Positions 1 through 7,171 are shown, numbered from the stretch's first letter. The stretch is DNA of 8,405 nt from Anaerolineaceae bacterium (GCA_012514775.1 JAAYZQ010000526.1:1-8405), one strand, 5' to 3'. The notes: generated by a model from the sequence alone, not told the origin. Numbers and translations are program-made.

Positions 1-224
1 CGCCCCCCGAAAAAGGACCCGATGAGATAGCCCACGGAGTGGGCCATGAACAGAAAGCTGATTCCTTCGACCCTGGTGTGCGTCTGCTCCGCCAGGCCGG
101 GCAGCGTCGGGCCGAGCATGGCCGTCACCATGCCCAGGGCGACGAACCCACCAAAGTAGCCGACGGTCTTGGGCCAGTGATCGGCCTTCACGGCCGACTC
201 GCCGGCAGGCATATTGCGTTCCAC
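1..224 (-). CDS. Major facilitator superfamily transporter, N-terminal part (cut by window edge)
   Basis: First 74 residues of a membrane transporter that continues beyond position 1. The product starts VERNMPAGES, then has a hydrophobic first helix at about residues 21-42 (GYFGGFVALGMVTAMLGPTL), a short loop, and a second helix at about 56-74 (SFLFMAHSVGYLIGSFFGG). The GPTLPGLAEQ loop and the YLIGSFFGG end of helix 2 are typical of sugar- or drug-type MFS proteins. I chose the GTG start at 224 because GAGAGGAG lies 6 nt upstream. An in-frame ATG at 290 would add 22 residues but has only a poor SD and overlaps a likely -10 box; ATG at 212 is another possibility. The gene follows the GH5 gene by 123 nt and has its own likely promoter. 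The substrate cannot be told; the glycosidase next door makes a sugar plausible. Confidence 0.8.
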   Translation of the reverse strand, partial: MERNMPAGESAVKADHWPKTVGYFGGFVALGMVTAMLGPTLPGLAEQTHTRVEGISFLFMAHSVGYLIGSFFGG

Positions 225-288
225 GACATACTCCTCTCGCCCCGATGCCCGGGAGCCGGGCGGGACGGCGTTGAAGGTGATCCGGCTC

Positions 289-317
289 ATTATTCCACAA
301 GGCGCGCCCGGCGGCAA
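289..317 (-). promoter_or_regulatory. Sigma70-type promoter for the MFS gene
   Basis: Read on the minus strand, TTGCCG (317-312) is followed after exactly 17 nt by AATAAT (294-289), with a TGG just before the -10 that fits an extended -10. These match the consensus at 4/6 and 5/6. Transcription would begin near 282, giving a leader of roughly 58 nt before the GTG start at 224. The box sits just after the GH5 stop codon, so the MFS gene can be expressed separately from the upstream operon. Confidence 0.5.
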
Positions 318-347
318 ATAAGAGGGGAGGCTTGCCCGGCAGTCCGC

Positions 348-2228
348 CTAGGGGCGCGGGCGGAGGCGGAGCCAGTGTTCCGGACGGCCGGGGTCGTGGC
401 GGTACAGGAGGAGCTGCTCGTCCTCGGCGGCCTGATACTCGCCGTCCGAGACCTCGACGCGGCAGCCGTGGGGGTAGTGCAGGACCGGAAGGTAGATCTC
501 GGTCGGGGCCTCCACGGCCGGGTCGTGGCGAAAGACCAGCTCGAAGGCACACCGCCGCACGTCGTAGCTCGTCTTGAGGGGCAGGCCCGCCACGGCCCGG
601 GCGTAGGGCCGGACCACGGCCTCCAACGCCCGCCCGCCCGAGTCAGGGTCGGCCGGATCGTGCTGCTGATCCCGCGAAAAGATGGAAAGGTCCTCGCCGT
701 TCCATTGGTCGCCGCGCTCGTTGTCGTTGTCGGAGGCATAGTTCCACAGCGTGCCGCTTAACAGGTTGGCCTCCAGCGCCCGGAAGGTGCGGTCCATAGC
801 CCGCACCTGCTGGCGGAAGTCTCCGGTCCGGTAGGCACGGCCGCCCGCCAGGTCAAAGGGGATGCCAAACTCGCCGATGAGGGTGGGCACGCCACGGCCG
901 CGTTCCGACGCCTCGGCCCGGACCCGGGCCAACTGCGCCGCGAAAGAGCGCTCGACCCGGCGGCTACCCCAGGCGCGGGTGCCCTCCTGAGCGTCGACGC
1001 CCAGGAAGGGAACAAATTGCTTCAGGAAGAGGGTGACGCCGTCGTACCAATGGGGCGCGTGCACGACCCGGGGCATGGTCCACTCGTCCCAGGCGGTCGT
1101 GGGCTGGTCGGGCGGCGCCTCCAGGAATAGGACGGCATCCGGGTCCACTGCGCGGACGGCCGAGGCAAAGCGTCGCCAGAAGGATAGCAGATAATCGTCG
1201 AACCGCACGGGCCGCCCCCGCACCTCGCAGAAATGGCGCGGCCGGAGCAGGCGCGGCTGCCCCTGGCCGTCCAGGTCCCACACGCCATTCTCCCGCCACA
1301 GGCAATCGTGGCCGGCACGCCAGGCGCGGGCACCCCCGGGATCGATCAGCCGCCGCCCGGTGCGGCGGATGCCCGCTATCCCCGTGGTCCAAACCTCCAC
1401 CTCCTGGGCGTAACCGGCGCCCAGGAGCATCGACTGGAAGGGCGTGGGCACGTCGCCGTGGCGCAAAAAGCCGGCATGCTGCCCCAGGTCGGGCCAGCCG
1501 ATATAGCCGGCGGACGGCTCGTTGAGGGAATCGTAGCCGGCCACGTGAGGCAGGCCCCGCAGCCTCCTGGCCACTTGCTGGACCGCCGCCAGGTAGTGGC
1601 CCTGGAGGTATTCCTGGATTGGCTCCCCATCCACCCGGGTACGGGGGGCAAAGTCGTTGCCGCCGAAAAAGAGGCTGAACATGGTGGCCGACGCCAGCTT
1701 GGTCTCGTTGGTCGGCCAGATCATGCGCGGGAAGGGATCGCCGTGGGTGGCGTGGACGATGGCTGCGCCCGTTGAGGCAAAGTTGGTCATGTCCAGCCCG
1801 GCCGCCTCCAGCGTCCAGCCAGGCGCGCCGTCGCCGCCCGAAAAGCGGCTCCAGACGTCCTGGTGGGGGTCGATGAACAGGTGCAGGCCGTGCTCCCCCG
1901 CACGGCGCACGACCTCGTAGAGATAGTCCAGGTACTCCTGGTCATAGATGCCCGGTCCCTGGTGCTCGATGGCCTCCCACGTGACCAGCAGCCGGAGGAA
2001 GGTGAGGCCCCAGCGGCGCAGGCGCCGGAAATGCTCGTCCGCCTCGTCCAGGGGAAAGGGACGGCCCACGAACGAGACGTCCCGGTGCTCGAAAAAGCCC
2101 TCGCGCCGGTGGGTGGCGCCGTCGGGCCGGAAGGGCACCTTGCTGCTGCCTCCCAGGTTCACGCCGCGCAGCAGCAGCGTCCGTCCGTGCTCGTCCTTGA
2201 ACCATTGGCCGTCGATCTCGATGCGCAT
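348..2228 (-). CDS. GH5 glycoside hydrolase, subfamily-12-like (EGCrP / steryl-glucosidase relative)
   Basis: A 626-residue retaining beta-glycosidase. The N-terminal (beta/alpha)8 barrel runs to about residue 510: RGVNLGG (21-27), RLLVTWEAIE (79-88), IDPHQDVWSRFSGG (119-132). The acid/base is probably E237 in SLNEPSAGYIG, the substrate-site HAPHWYDG lies at 390-397, and the nucleophile is probably E453 in LIGEFGIPFD. TLWNYASDNDN and WNGEDLSIFS (509-518) follow, then a C-terminal beta-sandwich-like domain to 626. The DPHQDVWSRFSGG block, the GVWDLDGQG insertion and the WNGEDLSIFS block are, from memory, hallmarks of GH5_12, whose fungal members cleave glucosylceramide (EGCrP1) or ergosteryl glucoside (EGCrP2/Sgl1). 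No signal peptide is visible, so it should act in the cytoplasm. The ATG at 2228 is preceded by AAGGAGA at about 7 nt; a GTG at 2249 would overlap the upstream permease. It is the last gene of the run that starts with the HDAC-like gene. The substrate is inferred. Confidence 0.88.
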   Translation of the reverse strand: MRIEIDGQWFKDEHGRTLLLRGVNLGGSSKVPFRPDGATHRREGFFEHRDVSFVGRPFPLDEADEHFRRLRRWGLTFLRLLVTWEAIEHQGPGIYDQEYLDYLYEVVRRAGEHGLHLFIDPHQDVWSRFSGGDGAPGWTLEAAGLDMTNFASTGAAIVHATHGDPFPRMIWPTNETKLASATMFSLFFGGNDFAPRTRVDGEPIQEYLQGHYLAAVQQVARRLRGLPHVAGYDSLNEPSAGYIGWPDLGQHAGFLRHGDVPTPFQSMLLGAGYAQEVEVWTTGIAGIRRTGRRLIDPGGARAWRAGHDCLWRENGVWDLDGQGQPRLLRPRHFCEVRGRPVRFDDYLLSFWRRFASAVRAVDPDAVLFLEAPPDQPTTAWDEWTMPRVVHAPHWYDGVTLFLKQFVPFLGVDAQEGTRAWGSRRVERSFAAQLARVRAEASERGRGVPTLIGEFGIPFDLAGGRAYRTGDFRQQVRAMDRTFRALEANLLSGTLWNYASDNDNERGDQWNGEDLSIFSRDQQHDPADPDSGGRALEAVVRPYARAVAGLPLKTSYDVRRCAFELVFRHDPAVEAPTEIYLPVLHYPHGCRVEVSDGEYQAAEDEQLLLYRHDPGRPEHWLRLRPRP

Positions 2229-2241
2229 CGCCGCTTCTCCT

Positions 2242-3024
2242 TCAACCACGGGCCACGACCAGGTTGCCCGACTCGTAGCGGCGCAACCCCAGGTAAAAGA
2301 CCAGGCGCGCCAACAACATCAGGCCCGCCGTCACGGCCGCCAGGATGCCCAATTGTCCCAGGTTGAAATCGGTCAACAACCGTGCGGGCAGGGAGCCGAT
2401 GAACGCGGCCGGAATGAGGGTGTAGAGAAGCCACTGCACGGCCCCCGGAAAGATCTCGATGGGGTACATGCCAAAGGTGATGAGGGCGTTGATGGCCTGG
2501 CCCGCCAGGTTGTCGGCATTGCCCACCCAGAAGGCCAACGACCCGACCAGGACGGAAAAGGCGACAAAGATCAGGCCGGCCAGGGTGCCCACGAGCAAAA
2601 AGAGGGGCAGGTGGAGCCACCGCTCGGGATCGACCAGCAGGAAGACCAGGAGGCCAAAGAGCAGGTCGCCCCAGGCCGAGAGGTGCATGCGCGAGACCAG
2701 GAGGTGCACCAGCGGATCGGCGGGCAACGCCAGGTAGTAGTCGAGCTCGCCGCGAACCACGGCCCGGGCGACAAAGATGGTATTGCCGCACACGATGTTG
2801 CCCAGGCCAAAGGCAAAGGCCACCAGGGCGTAGAGCATCATGATCTGCACCATGGACCAGCCGCCCAGCACGGGGATGCGCGTGAAGAGGACCCACCAGA
2901 AAAAGAGGATGACGACGTCGTTGAGGATCATGCCCACGACCTGCATGATAAAGGCGCCGCGGTAGGCCATGGCCGACATCATGTTGTGCCGCAGGTAGCC
3001 GAGCACCAGGCGCGCCGTCTTCAT
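2242..3024 (-). CDS. ABC-2 type transporter permease (COG3694-like)
   Basis: A 260-residue integral membrane protein with about six hydrophobic segments, near residues 26-48, 60-82, 115-132, 138-166, 177-210 and 224-246. The block FGLGNIVCG, followed by VVRGELDYYLALPADPL (89-105), is typical of the permeases grouped as COG3694 within the ABC-2 families. The stretch FPGAVQWLLYTLIPAAFIGSLPA (192-214) is the usual late proline-rich re-entrant region. The ATG is one base after the TGA of the preceding permease, with GGAGG just upstream inside that gene's end, so the two are translationally coupled and probably form a heterodimer. The charged amino end (MKTARLVLGYLRHN) resembles the elbow helix of such permeases. 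The transported compound is unknown for this group. Confidence 0.88.
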   Translation of the reverse strand: MKTARLVLGYLRHNMMSAMAYRGAFIMQVVGMILNDVVILFFWWVLFTRIPVLGGWSMVQIMMLYALVAFAFGLGNIVCGNTIFVARAVVRGELDYYLALPADPLVHLLVSRMHLSAWGDLLFGLLVFLLVDPERWLHLPLFLLVGTLAGLIFVAFSVLVGSLAFWVGNADNLAGQAINALITFGMYPIEIFPGAVQWLLYTLIPAAFIGSLPARLLTDFNLGQLGILAAVTAGLMLLARLVFYLGLRRYESGNLVVARG

Positions 3025-3025
3025 C

Positions 3026-3814
3026 TCAGCCTCCGTGCACCACCAGGCGGCGCTGCGCCACCCGCCAGACGAGAAGGATCACGGCCAGCAGGATCACGAT
3101 ATAGATCGCCTGGCTTGCCAGGGTCTGGAGCACAAAGGCCGGCTCGAACTTGACCAGGGCGCGGGCCGGTGCGTAGGCCATGAGCTGGAAGGGCAGCCAG
3201 CGCACCGCCTGCTGCAGGCCCTCGGGGAACAACTCCAGGGGCAGGAACAGGCCGCCGATGGTGAACACCAGCTTGTTATACATCCAGTAGACAGGCATGA
3301 TCTCCTCGAGCCAGAAGGCCGCCAGGCCGATGAGGACGGCAAAGAGGGCGTCGAGGAACAGGGCCAGCGCCGCCAGCAGCAAGAAGGCCCCCAGGCCCGC
3401 CAGGCTGCCCTCCACCTGCCGCAGCGCCACCAGGACCACAGCCGAGGCGGTGACAAAGTTGAGGAGAAAGCGGGGGACCGTGCCGCCCAGAGAGTTGGCC
3501 ACCTGGAACAGGGGATAGCGGAGGGGCCGGGCCAGGGTGTAGGCCAGGTCGCCGGCGCGCACGGATTCGGCTATCTCGTTAAAGATGCGCGACGACGAAA
3601 GTATCATCGTCTCGGTCATGGCCAGGTACCAGATCATCTCGCCAAGGGAGTAGCCTTCCAGCTCCGTCCGGCCGCTCACGCCGTAGGCTGTGCTCCACAG
3701 GGCCATGAACACGGCCATAAAGAGCACGATTTGCACGGCCCGGGCCACCATCTCGCCGCGATAGACCCACTGCTGGCGGGCCGAGGTCATGAGGACGTGC
3801 CCATAACGGATCAC
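3026..3814 (-). CDS. ABC-2 type transporter permease (COG4587-like)
   Basis: A 262-residue membrane protein with about six hydrophobic segments, near residues 24-46, 58-76, 113-131, 138-168, 178-196 and 233-252. It carries ESVRAGDLAYTLARPLRYP (83-101), the counterpart of the GELDYYLALP motif in the second permease, and FPEGLQQAVRWLPFQLMAYAP (196-216) before the last helix. Both are characteristic of the paired ABC-2 permeases encoded with COG4586 ATPases. The start is the GTG at 3814, six bases after the ATPase stop, with GGAGGGG about 9 nt upstream; an internal ATG at residue 9 is less likely. With the next gene it should form the membrane half of one transporter. The direction is probably export, by analogy with the ABC-2 class, but the substrate is unknown. 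Confidence 0.87.
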   Translation of the reverse strand: MIRYGHVLMTSARQQWVYRGEMVARAVQIVLFMAVFMALWSTAYGVSGRTELEGYSLGEMIWYLAMTETMILSSSRIFNEIAESVRAGDLAYTLARPLRYPLFQVANSLGGTVPRFLLNFVTASAVVLVALRQVEGSLAGLGAFLLLAALALFLDALFAVLIGLAAFWLEEIMPVYWMYNKLVFTIGGLFLPLELFPEGLQQAVRWLPFQLMAYAPARALVKFEPAFVLQTLASQAIYIVILLAVILLVWRVAQRRLVVHGG

Positions 3815-3820
3815 GGCCGG

Positions 3821-4804
3821 TTACCCCTCCGCCTGCTCATAGATCCGGGCAATGATCTCTTCCATGGGCGGGTTGTCGACGTTGATGTCGGCGATGCTGT
3901 AGCAGGCCAGGAGCTGGCCGATGACCGACTCGATGGGGGCGGTGCGCGTGTCGACGCGCAGCTTGACGCCATAGCCCTTTTGCTTCAGAAGCTCGACGCC
4001 CGGCAGCTCGAAGCCCTGCCACGCCTCCCCGAGCTTGAGGGAGATGGTCTTGTGGTGCAAGTAGTCCCGTTTGAGGGTCGACACCCGCCCGTCAAAGATG
4101 ACGTGGCCGTGGTTGATGACCATGGCCCGCTTGCAGAGGGCCTCCACGTCGCCGGCGTCGTGGGAGGTGAGAAAGACCGTCACCTGCTCCTGCTGGTTTA
4201 GCTCCAGGATCAGGTCGCGGATGCGCTGCTTGACAACCACGTCCAGCCCGATGGTTGGCTCGTCCAGGAAGAGGACGTGCGGCTTGTGCAGGAGCGAGGC
4301 CGCGATCTCGCAGCGCATGCGCTCGCCCAGCGATAGCTTGCGCACCGGGCTCGCCAGGTAGTCGCTTATCTCGAACAGCTCCACGAGCTGTGCCAGGCGC
4401 CGGCGGTAATCGGCGGCCGGCAGCTCGTAGATGCGGGCCAGGAGGTCGAAAGAGTCCTGTGGCGGGAGGTGGTACCAGAGCTGCGACTTCTGGCCGAACA
4501 CAGCGCCGATCTCGTACGCCAGGCGCTCCCTCTCGCGCCAGGGAACCTTGCCCAGGACGCGGGCCTCGCCCGAGGTGGGGTGCAGGATGCCCACCAGCAT
4601 CTTGATGGTCGTCGATTTGCCCGCCCCGTTGGGGCCGATAAAGGCCACCCGCTCGCCCTGCTCTACGGCAAAGGAGATGCCTACGACCGCTTCCACCTCC
4701 CGGTAAACGGGCCGAAAAAGGGAGCGCAGGCTGCCTTGCAGTCCCTGTTGCTTTTCCCGGGACACAAAGGTTTTGCGCAATTGGTTGACGTCGATGGCCG
4801 CCAT
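3821..4804 (-). CDS. ABC transporter ATP-binding protein (COG4586-like)
   Basis: A 327-residue ATPase with every nucleotide-binding motif intact: Walker A GPNGAGKST (57-65), Q-loop Q105, signature LSLGE (157-161), Walker B VLFLDEP (177-183), D-loop GLD (186-188) and H-loop H215. Between residues 11 and 40 an extra stretch (EKQQGLQGSLRSLFRPVYREVEAV) precedes the first beta strands, and about 80 residues follow the ATPase core. Both are usual for the COG4586 group, which is larger than ordinary DrrA/NatA-type ATPases. The start is the ATG at 4804, with GAGAGGG 5 nt upstream; the open frame extends 27 residues further but those overlap the end of the HDAC-like gene and have no SD. It lies 38 nt after that gene and 6 nt before the first permease, and energises the two permeases downstream. 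Confidence 0.92.
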   Translation of the reverse strand: MAAIDVNQLRKTFVSREKQQGLQGSLRSLFRPVYREVEAVVGISFAVEQGERVAFIGPNGAGKSTTIKMLVGILHPTSGEARVLGKVPWRERERLAYEIGAVFGQKSQLWYHLPPQDSFDLLARIYELPAADYRRRLAQLVELFEISDYLASPVRKLSLGERMRCEIAASLLHKPHVLFLDEPTIGLDVVVKQRIRDLILELNQQEQVTVFLTSHDAGDVEALCKRAMVINHGHVIFDGRVSTLKRDYLHHKTISLKLGEAWQGFELPGVELLKQKGYGVKLRVDTRTAPIESVIGQLLACYSIADINVDNPPMEEIIARIYEQAEG

Positions 4805-4842
4805 TCTTGCCCTCTCACGCGCCGGCCCGGTGGCCCCCGGAG

Positions 4843-5781
4843 TTACTGCCGCTGGTTCTGGCCCCCGCCGGGGACCGGCCAGCACCGCGCCATCTCGGCG
4901 GCGGCGCGCACGGTCTGCAAATGGATGTCGACAATGTCCTCGACCTGCGGGCTGTAGCCCCCGCCCATGACGACCGCCACCGCCAGGCCGGCCTCGCGGC
5001 AGCGCTCCAGCACCAGCCGGTCGCGCCGGGCCAGGCCCTCCTTGGTCAGGGCCAGCTTGCCCAGGCGGTCCTTTTCGAACGGATCGGCGCCGGCCAGGTA
5101 GACGGCCAGCTCACCCCGCATGCACGCCAGGATCTCGGCCAGGCCGGAGTCGAGGGCGGCCAGGTAGCCCTCGTCGTCCGTGCCGTCGGGCAGGGCGAGG
5201 TCGAGGTCGCTCTGTTCCTTGAACAGGGGAAAGTTGCTCTCGCTGTGGATGGAAAAGGTGAGGATGGAACCGTCACCCTGGGCCATGGCGGCCGTGCCAT
5301 TGCCCTGGTGTACGTCACAGTCGACGGACAGCACCTGCCGGGCGCGGCCCTCGTCCACCATGGCCCGCGCGGCAATGACCACGTCGTTCAGCAGGCAAAA
5401 GCCCTGGCCGTGGTCGCGAAAGGCATGGTGGGTGCCGCCCGCCAGGTTCACGGCCAGGCCGTCTTCCAGGGCTGCCCGGCAGGCGGCGATGGTGCCGCCC
5501 ACCGCGTGGCGGGCCCGGGTCACAAGCTCGGGCGACCAGGGCAGGCCGATGCGCCGGATCTCTTTGACGGTAAGCTGGCCGGCCATGAGCCGCTCCAGAT
5601 AGTCCCGGTCGTGGGCACGGAGGATCTCCTCGTCGGTGGCCGGCTGCGCGGGCCGCAGGTCGCCGGGCGGTACCAGGCCGGCGGACTCGACCGCGTGGCG
5701 CAGCAGCTCGTACTTGCTCATGGGAAAACGGTGCCCGTCGGGCAGGCGCACCGTGTAGGTATCGCTGTAAAAGACTTTCAT
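4843..5781 (-). CDS. Histone-deacetylase-like zinc amidohydrolase, class IV (HDAC11)-like
   Basis: A 312-residue arginase/deacetylase-fold enzyme expected to hydrolyse an acyl amide (acetyl-lysine-like or a longer acyl) in the cytoplasm. It has the catalytic His pair H118-H119 in AGGTHHAF, GQGFCLLND (125-133), zinc ligands D156 and H158 in DCDVHQGNGT, the third ligand D233 in GADPFEKDRLG, and the transition-state Tyr Y276 in GGGYSP. DRLG followed by ARRDRLVL (251-258) and the FSIHSESNFP / TDDEGYL spacing match class IV HDACs better than the AcuC or AphA types. All catalytic residues are present, so it should be active. The N-terminus MKVFYSD and the GHRFPMSKY block are normal for the family and support the ATG at 5781, although no SD lies just before it. 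It is the first gene of the run leading into the ABC transporter and GH5 genes. The true substrate is unknown; bacteria mostly lack histones. Confidence 0.9.
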   Translation of the reverse strand: MKVFYSDTYTVRLPDGHRFPMSKYELLRHAVESAGLVPPGDLRPAQPATDEEILRAHDRDYLERLMAGQLTVKEIRRIGLPWSPELVTRARHAVGGTIAACRAALEDGLAVNLAGGTHHAFRDHGQGFCLLNDVVIAARAMVDEGRARQVLSVDCDVHQGNGTAAMAQGDGSILTFSIHSESNFPLFKEQSDLDLALPDGTDDEGYLAALDSGLAEILACMRGELAVYLAGADPFEKDRLGKLALTKEGLARRDRLVLERCREAGLAVAVVMGGGYSPQVEDIVDIHLQTVRAAAEMARCWPVPGGGQNQRQ

Positions 5782-5830
5782 GGCGATCGCCGGACCCCGA
5801 AGTTGGACTAGATCTCGTGCAGGGCCGTTT

Positions 5831-5840
5831 CTCCTCCTTT
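5831..5840 (-). promoter_or_regulatory. Strong Shine-Dalgarno sequence in the leader, far from the HDAC-like start
   Basis: AAAGGAGGAG, nearly perfect for 16S pairing, lies about 20 nt after the -10 box but 49 nt before the ATG at 5781. No ATG, GTG or TTG follows it at normal distance; a CTG at 5822 would give only four codons before TAG. A GTG about 6 nt upstream of it would give 12 codons ending at the same TAG. It may be a ribosome standby site, part of a leader peptide, or a relic. Confidence 0.4.
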
Positions 5841-5856
5841 ACGCACGGCGCCTGTG

Positions 5857-5885
5857 AGTATACCACAGCCCGCACCTGCCGTCCA
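5857..5885 (-). promoter_or_regulatory. Sigma70-type promoter for the HDAC-ABC-GH5 run
   Basis: TGGACG (5885-5880) and TATACT (5862-5857) are separated by 17 nt on the minus strand, and TGG directly before the -10 fits an extended -10 box. The -10 matches consensus at 5/6 and the -35 at 4/6. Transcription should start near 5850, leaving about 70 nt of leader before the first gene. No comparable promoter is seen in the gaps of the following five genes until position 317. Confidence 0.55.
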
Positions 5886-5958
5886 CCCGGGCACCGCCGC
5901 CAGCAGCAGCTTTGAATATGGCGAGGCGCAAGCCTGACTCTGCTTATCCTATTTGCTC

Positions 5959-5987
5959 GGTCTGGGTCGCCAGATCCAGACCAGACC
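5959..5987 (-). terminator. Possible weak hairpin terminator after the aldo/keto reductase
   Basis: Just after the reductase stop, the transcript reads GGTCTGG (twice, overlapping) and then CCAGACC, giving a 7-bp stem with a loop of 10 or 15 nt. No run of T follows, so it is not a classical intrinsic terminator; it may only be a structured 3' end. Confidence 0.25.
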
Positions 5988-5993
5988 CGGCCC

Positions 5994-6965
5994 CTACTGC
6001 GACCACTCTGTCGGCTGGCGCTCCCAGCGGTGCGGGCGAAGGCGGTCGATCAACTCGGGCGGCAAGGGGCCCGCGTTGGCCGCGGCGATGTTGGCCTCCA
6101 CGTGGCGCAGCTTGCGCATACCCGGAATGGTGGTGCTCACGGCCGGATTCGACACGACAAAGCGCAGAGCCATCTCAGGCAGGGTCATGCCTTCGGGCAA
6201 CAACTCCTTGAGCGCCTCGGCGCGGTCGACGCTGGCGCTGAGGTTCTCGGGGACAAAGTAGCTGTTGCGCCAGTCGCCCGCGGGCCAGGTAGTGTCCTTG
6301 GTCAGGGTACCCGTGAGCGAGCCCTCGTCGAACGGCACCCGGGCAATGACCGCCACGCCCATCTCCACGCAGGCCGGGAACAGCTCGTCCTCCGGGTTCT
6401 GGTCAAAGATGTTGTAGATGACCTGCACCGAGTCGATCAAGCCGCTGCGCACGGTCCGGATACCATTCCACGGCTCCCAGCGGTTGATGCTGATGCCCAC
6501 GGCGTGGAACAGTCCCTGGCGGCGCAGCTCGTCAACCTTTTTCGCCCAGCGGTCGTCGTCCAGCCAGTCGTCCTCCCAGACGTGGAACTGCATCAGGTCA
6601 AACGAGTCGAGTCCTGAATTCTGCAGGCTGCTGTGGACGTATTGCTCTATGTGGTCAGGCGGGAAGGTGTCGTCGAGGGTAAAGCCGCGCCGGCTGGGCC
6701 ATTTCCGGTTCTTGGGCGGGATCTTGGTGGCGGTGTGCAGCTTGCGGCCGGGGTTGGCGCGGATCAACTGTCCCAGCAGGCCCTCGCTGTGGCCGCTGCC
6801 GTACGCCCAGGCGGTGTCAAAGAAGTTGACACCCGAATCCACAGCCCGTTGCAGGGAGCGCATCGACTGCTCATCGTCGGAGCCGGTCCATTCGCCCATA
6901 CCCCACATGCCATAGCCGAGGACGCTCACGTTCCAACCCGTGCGTCCAAACGTGCGGTAGTTCAT
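5994..6965 (-). CDS. Aldo/keto reductase
   Basis: A 323-residue NADPH-type oxidoreductase of the aldo/keto reductase superfamily, full length for the group. The catalytic tetrad is visible: D50 and Y55 in FFDTAWAYGSG, K81 in TATKIPP and H128 in MQFHVWED. The cofactor region STTIPGMRKLRHVEANI lies at 277-293, and the N-terminal hairpin RTFGRTGWNVSVLGYGMWGMG is typical. It should reduce an aldehyde or ketone, or oxidise a sugar or alcohol, in the cytoplasm; the exact substrate cannot be read from sequence. The ATG at 6965 follows AGGAGG by 5 nt, an excellent ribosome site. It has its own promoter and is followed by a possible hairpin and a second promoter, so it is probably a single-gene unit. 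Many close relatives are annotated as general or sugar-related reductases. Confidence 0.92.
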   Translation of the reverse strand: MNYRTFGRTGWNVSVLGYGMWGMGEWTGSDDEQSMRSLQRAVDSGVNFFDTAWAYGSGHSEGLLGQLIRANPGRKLHTATKIPPKNRKWPSRRGFTLDDTFPPDHIEQYVHSSLQNSGLDSFDLMQFHVWEDDWLDDDRWAKKVDELRRQGLFHAVGISINRWEPWNGIRTVRSGLIDSVQVIYNIFDQNPEDELFPACVEMGVAVIARVPFDEGSLTGTLTKDTTWPAGDWRNSYFVPENLSASVDRAEALKELLPEGMTLPEMALRFVVSNPAVSTTIPGMRKLRHVEANIAAANAGPLPPELIDRLRPHRWERQPTEWSQ

Positions 6966-7018
6966 GGTTTCCTCCTGAAATTGGTGGTTGGGTGGACACG
7001 GCGCTGGGTCGCCAGGGG

Positions 7019-7047
7019 ATCATATACCAGGAAGGGGCAGGCGTCAA
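7019..7047 (-). promoter_or_regulatory. Sigma70-type promoter for the aldo/keto reductase
   Basis: TTGACG (7047-7042) and TATGAT (7024-7019) are spaced by exactly 17 nt on the minus strand, each matching consensus at 5/6. Transcription would start near 7012, giving a leader of about 47 nt that contains the AGGAGG ribosome site. Confidence 0.7.
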
Positions 7048-7171
7048 ATCGGCAGCTTGCCTCATCGACGACTCCACGCGAGAGCAGTGTCGACGATTCC
7101 TGCCGCAGTTCGCGCGGAGCGATGACCAGGTAGTGGGGGCGGACCGCCTCCATCCGCCGGCGTGCCGGCAA

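Noticed and set aside
1948..3153. Long plus-strand open frame (401 codons) opposite the GH5 and permease genes
   Set aside because: Its translation is low-complexity (Gln, Gly, Arg, His rich) with no recognisable domain, and it is antisense to two well-supported genes. Such frames are common opposite GC-rich codons.
3035..4201. Plus-strand open frame (388 codons) opposite the first permease and ATPase
   Set aside because: Composition is His/Gln/Gly-rich and biased; it is an antisense shadow of conserved genes.
4805..4885. Longer ATPase start that would overlap the HDAC-like gene
   Set aside because: The extra 27 residues are Pro/Arg/Ala-rich and unlike the family; the ATG at 4804 has a good SD at 5 nt.
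5782..5791. GGCGATCGCC containing the HIP1 octamer GCGATCGC
   Set aside because: A single copy in the window; HIP1 is meaningful only when highly repeated, as in cyanobacteria. Nothing else here looks cyanobacterial.
4807..5811. Plus-strand open frame (334 codons) opposite the HDAC-like gene
   Set aside because: No domain is recognisable, whereas the minus strand encodes all HDAC catalytic motifs over the same stretch.
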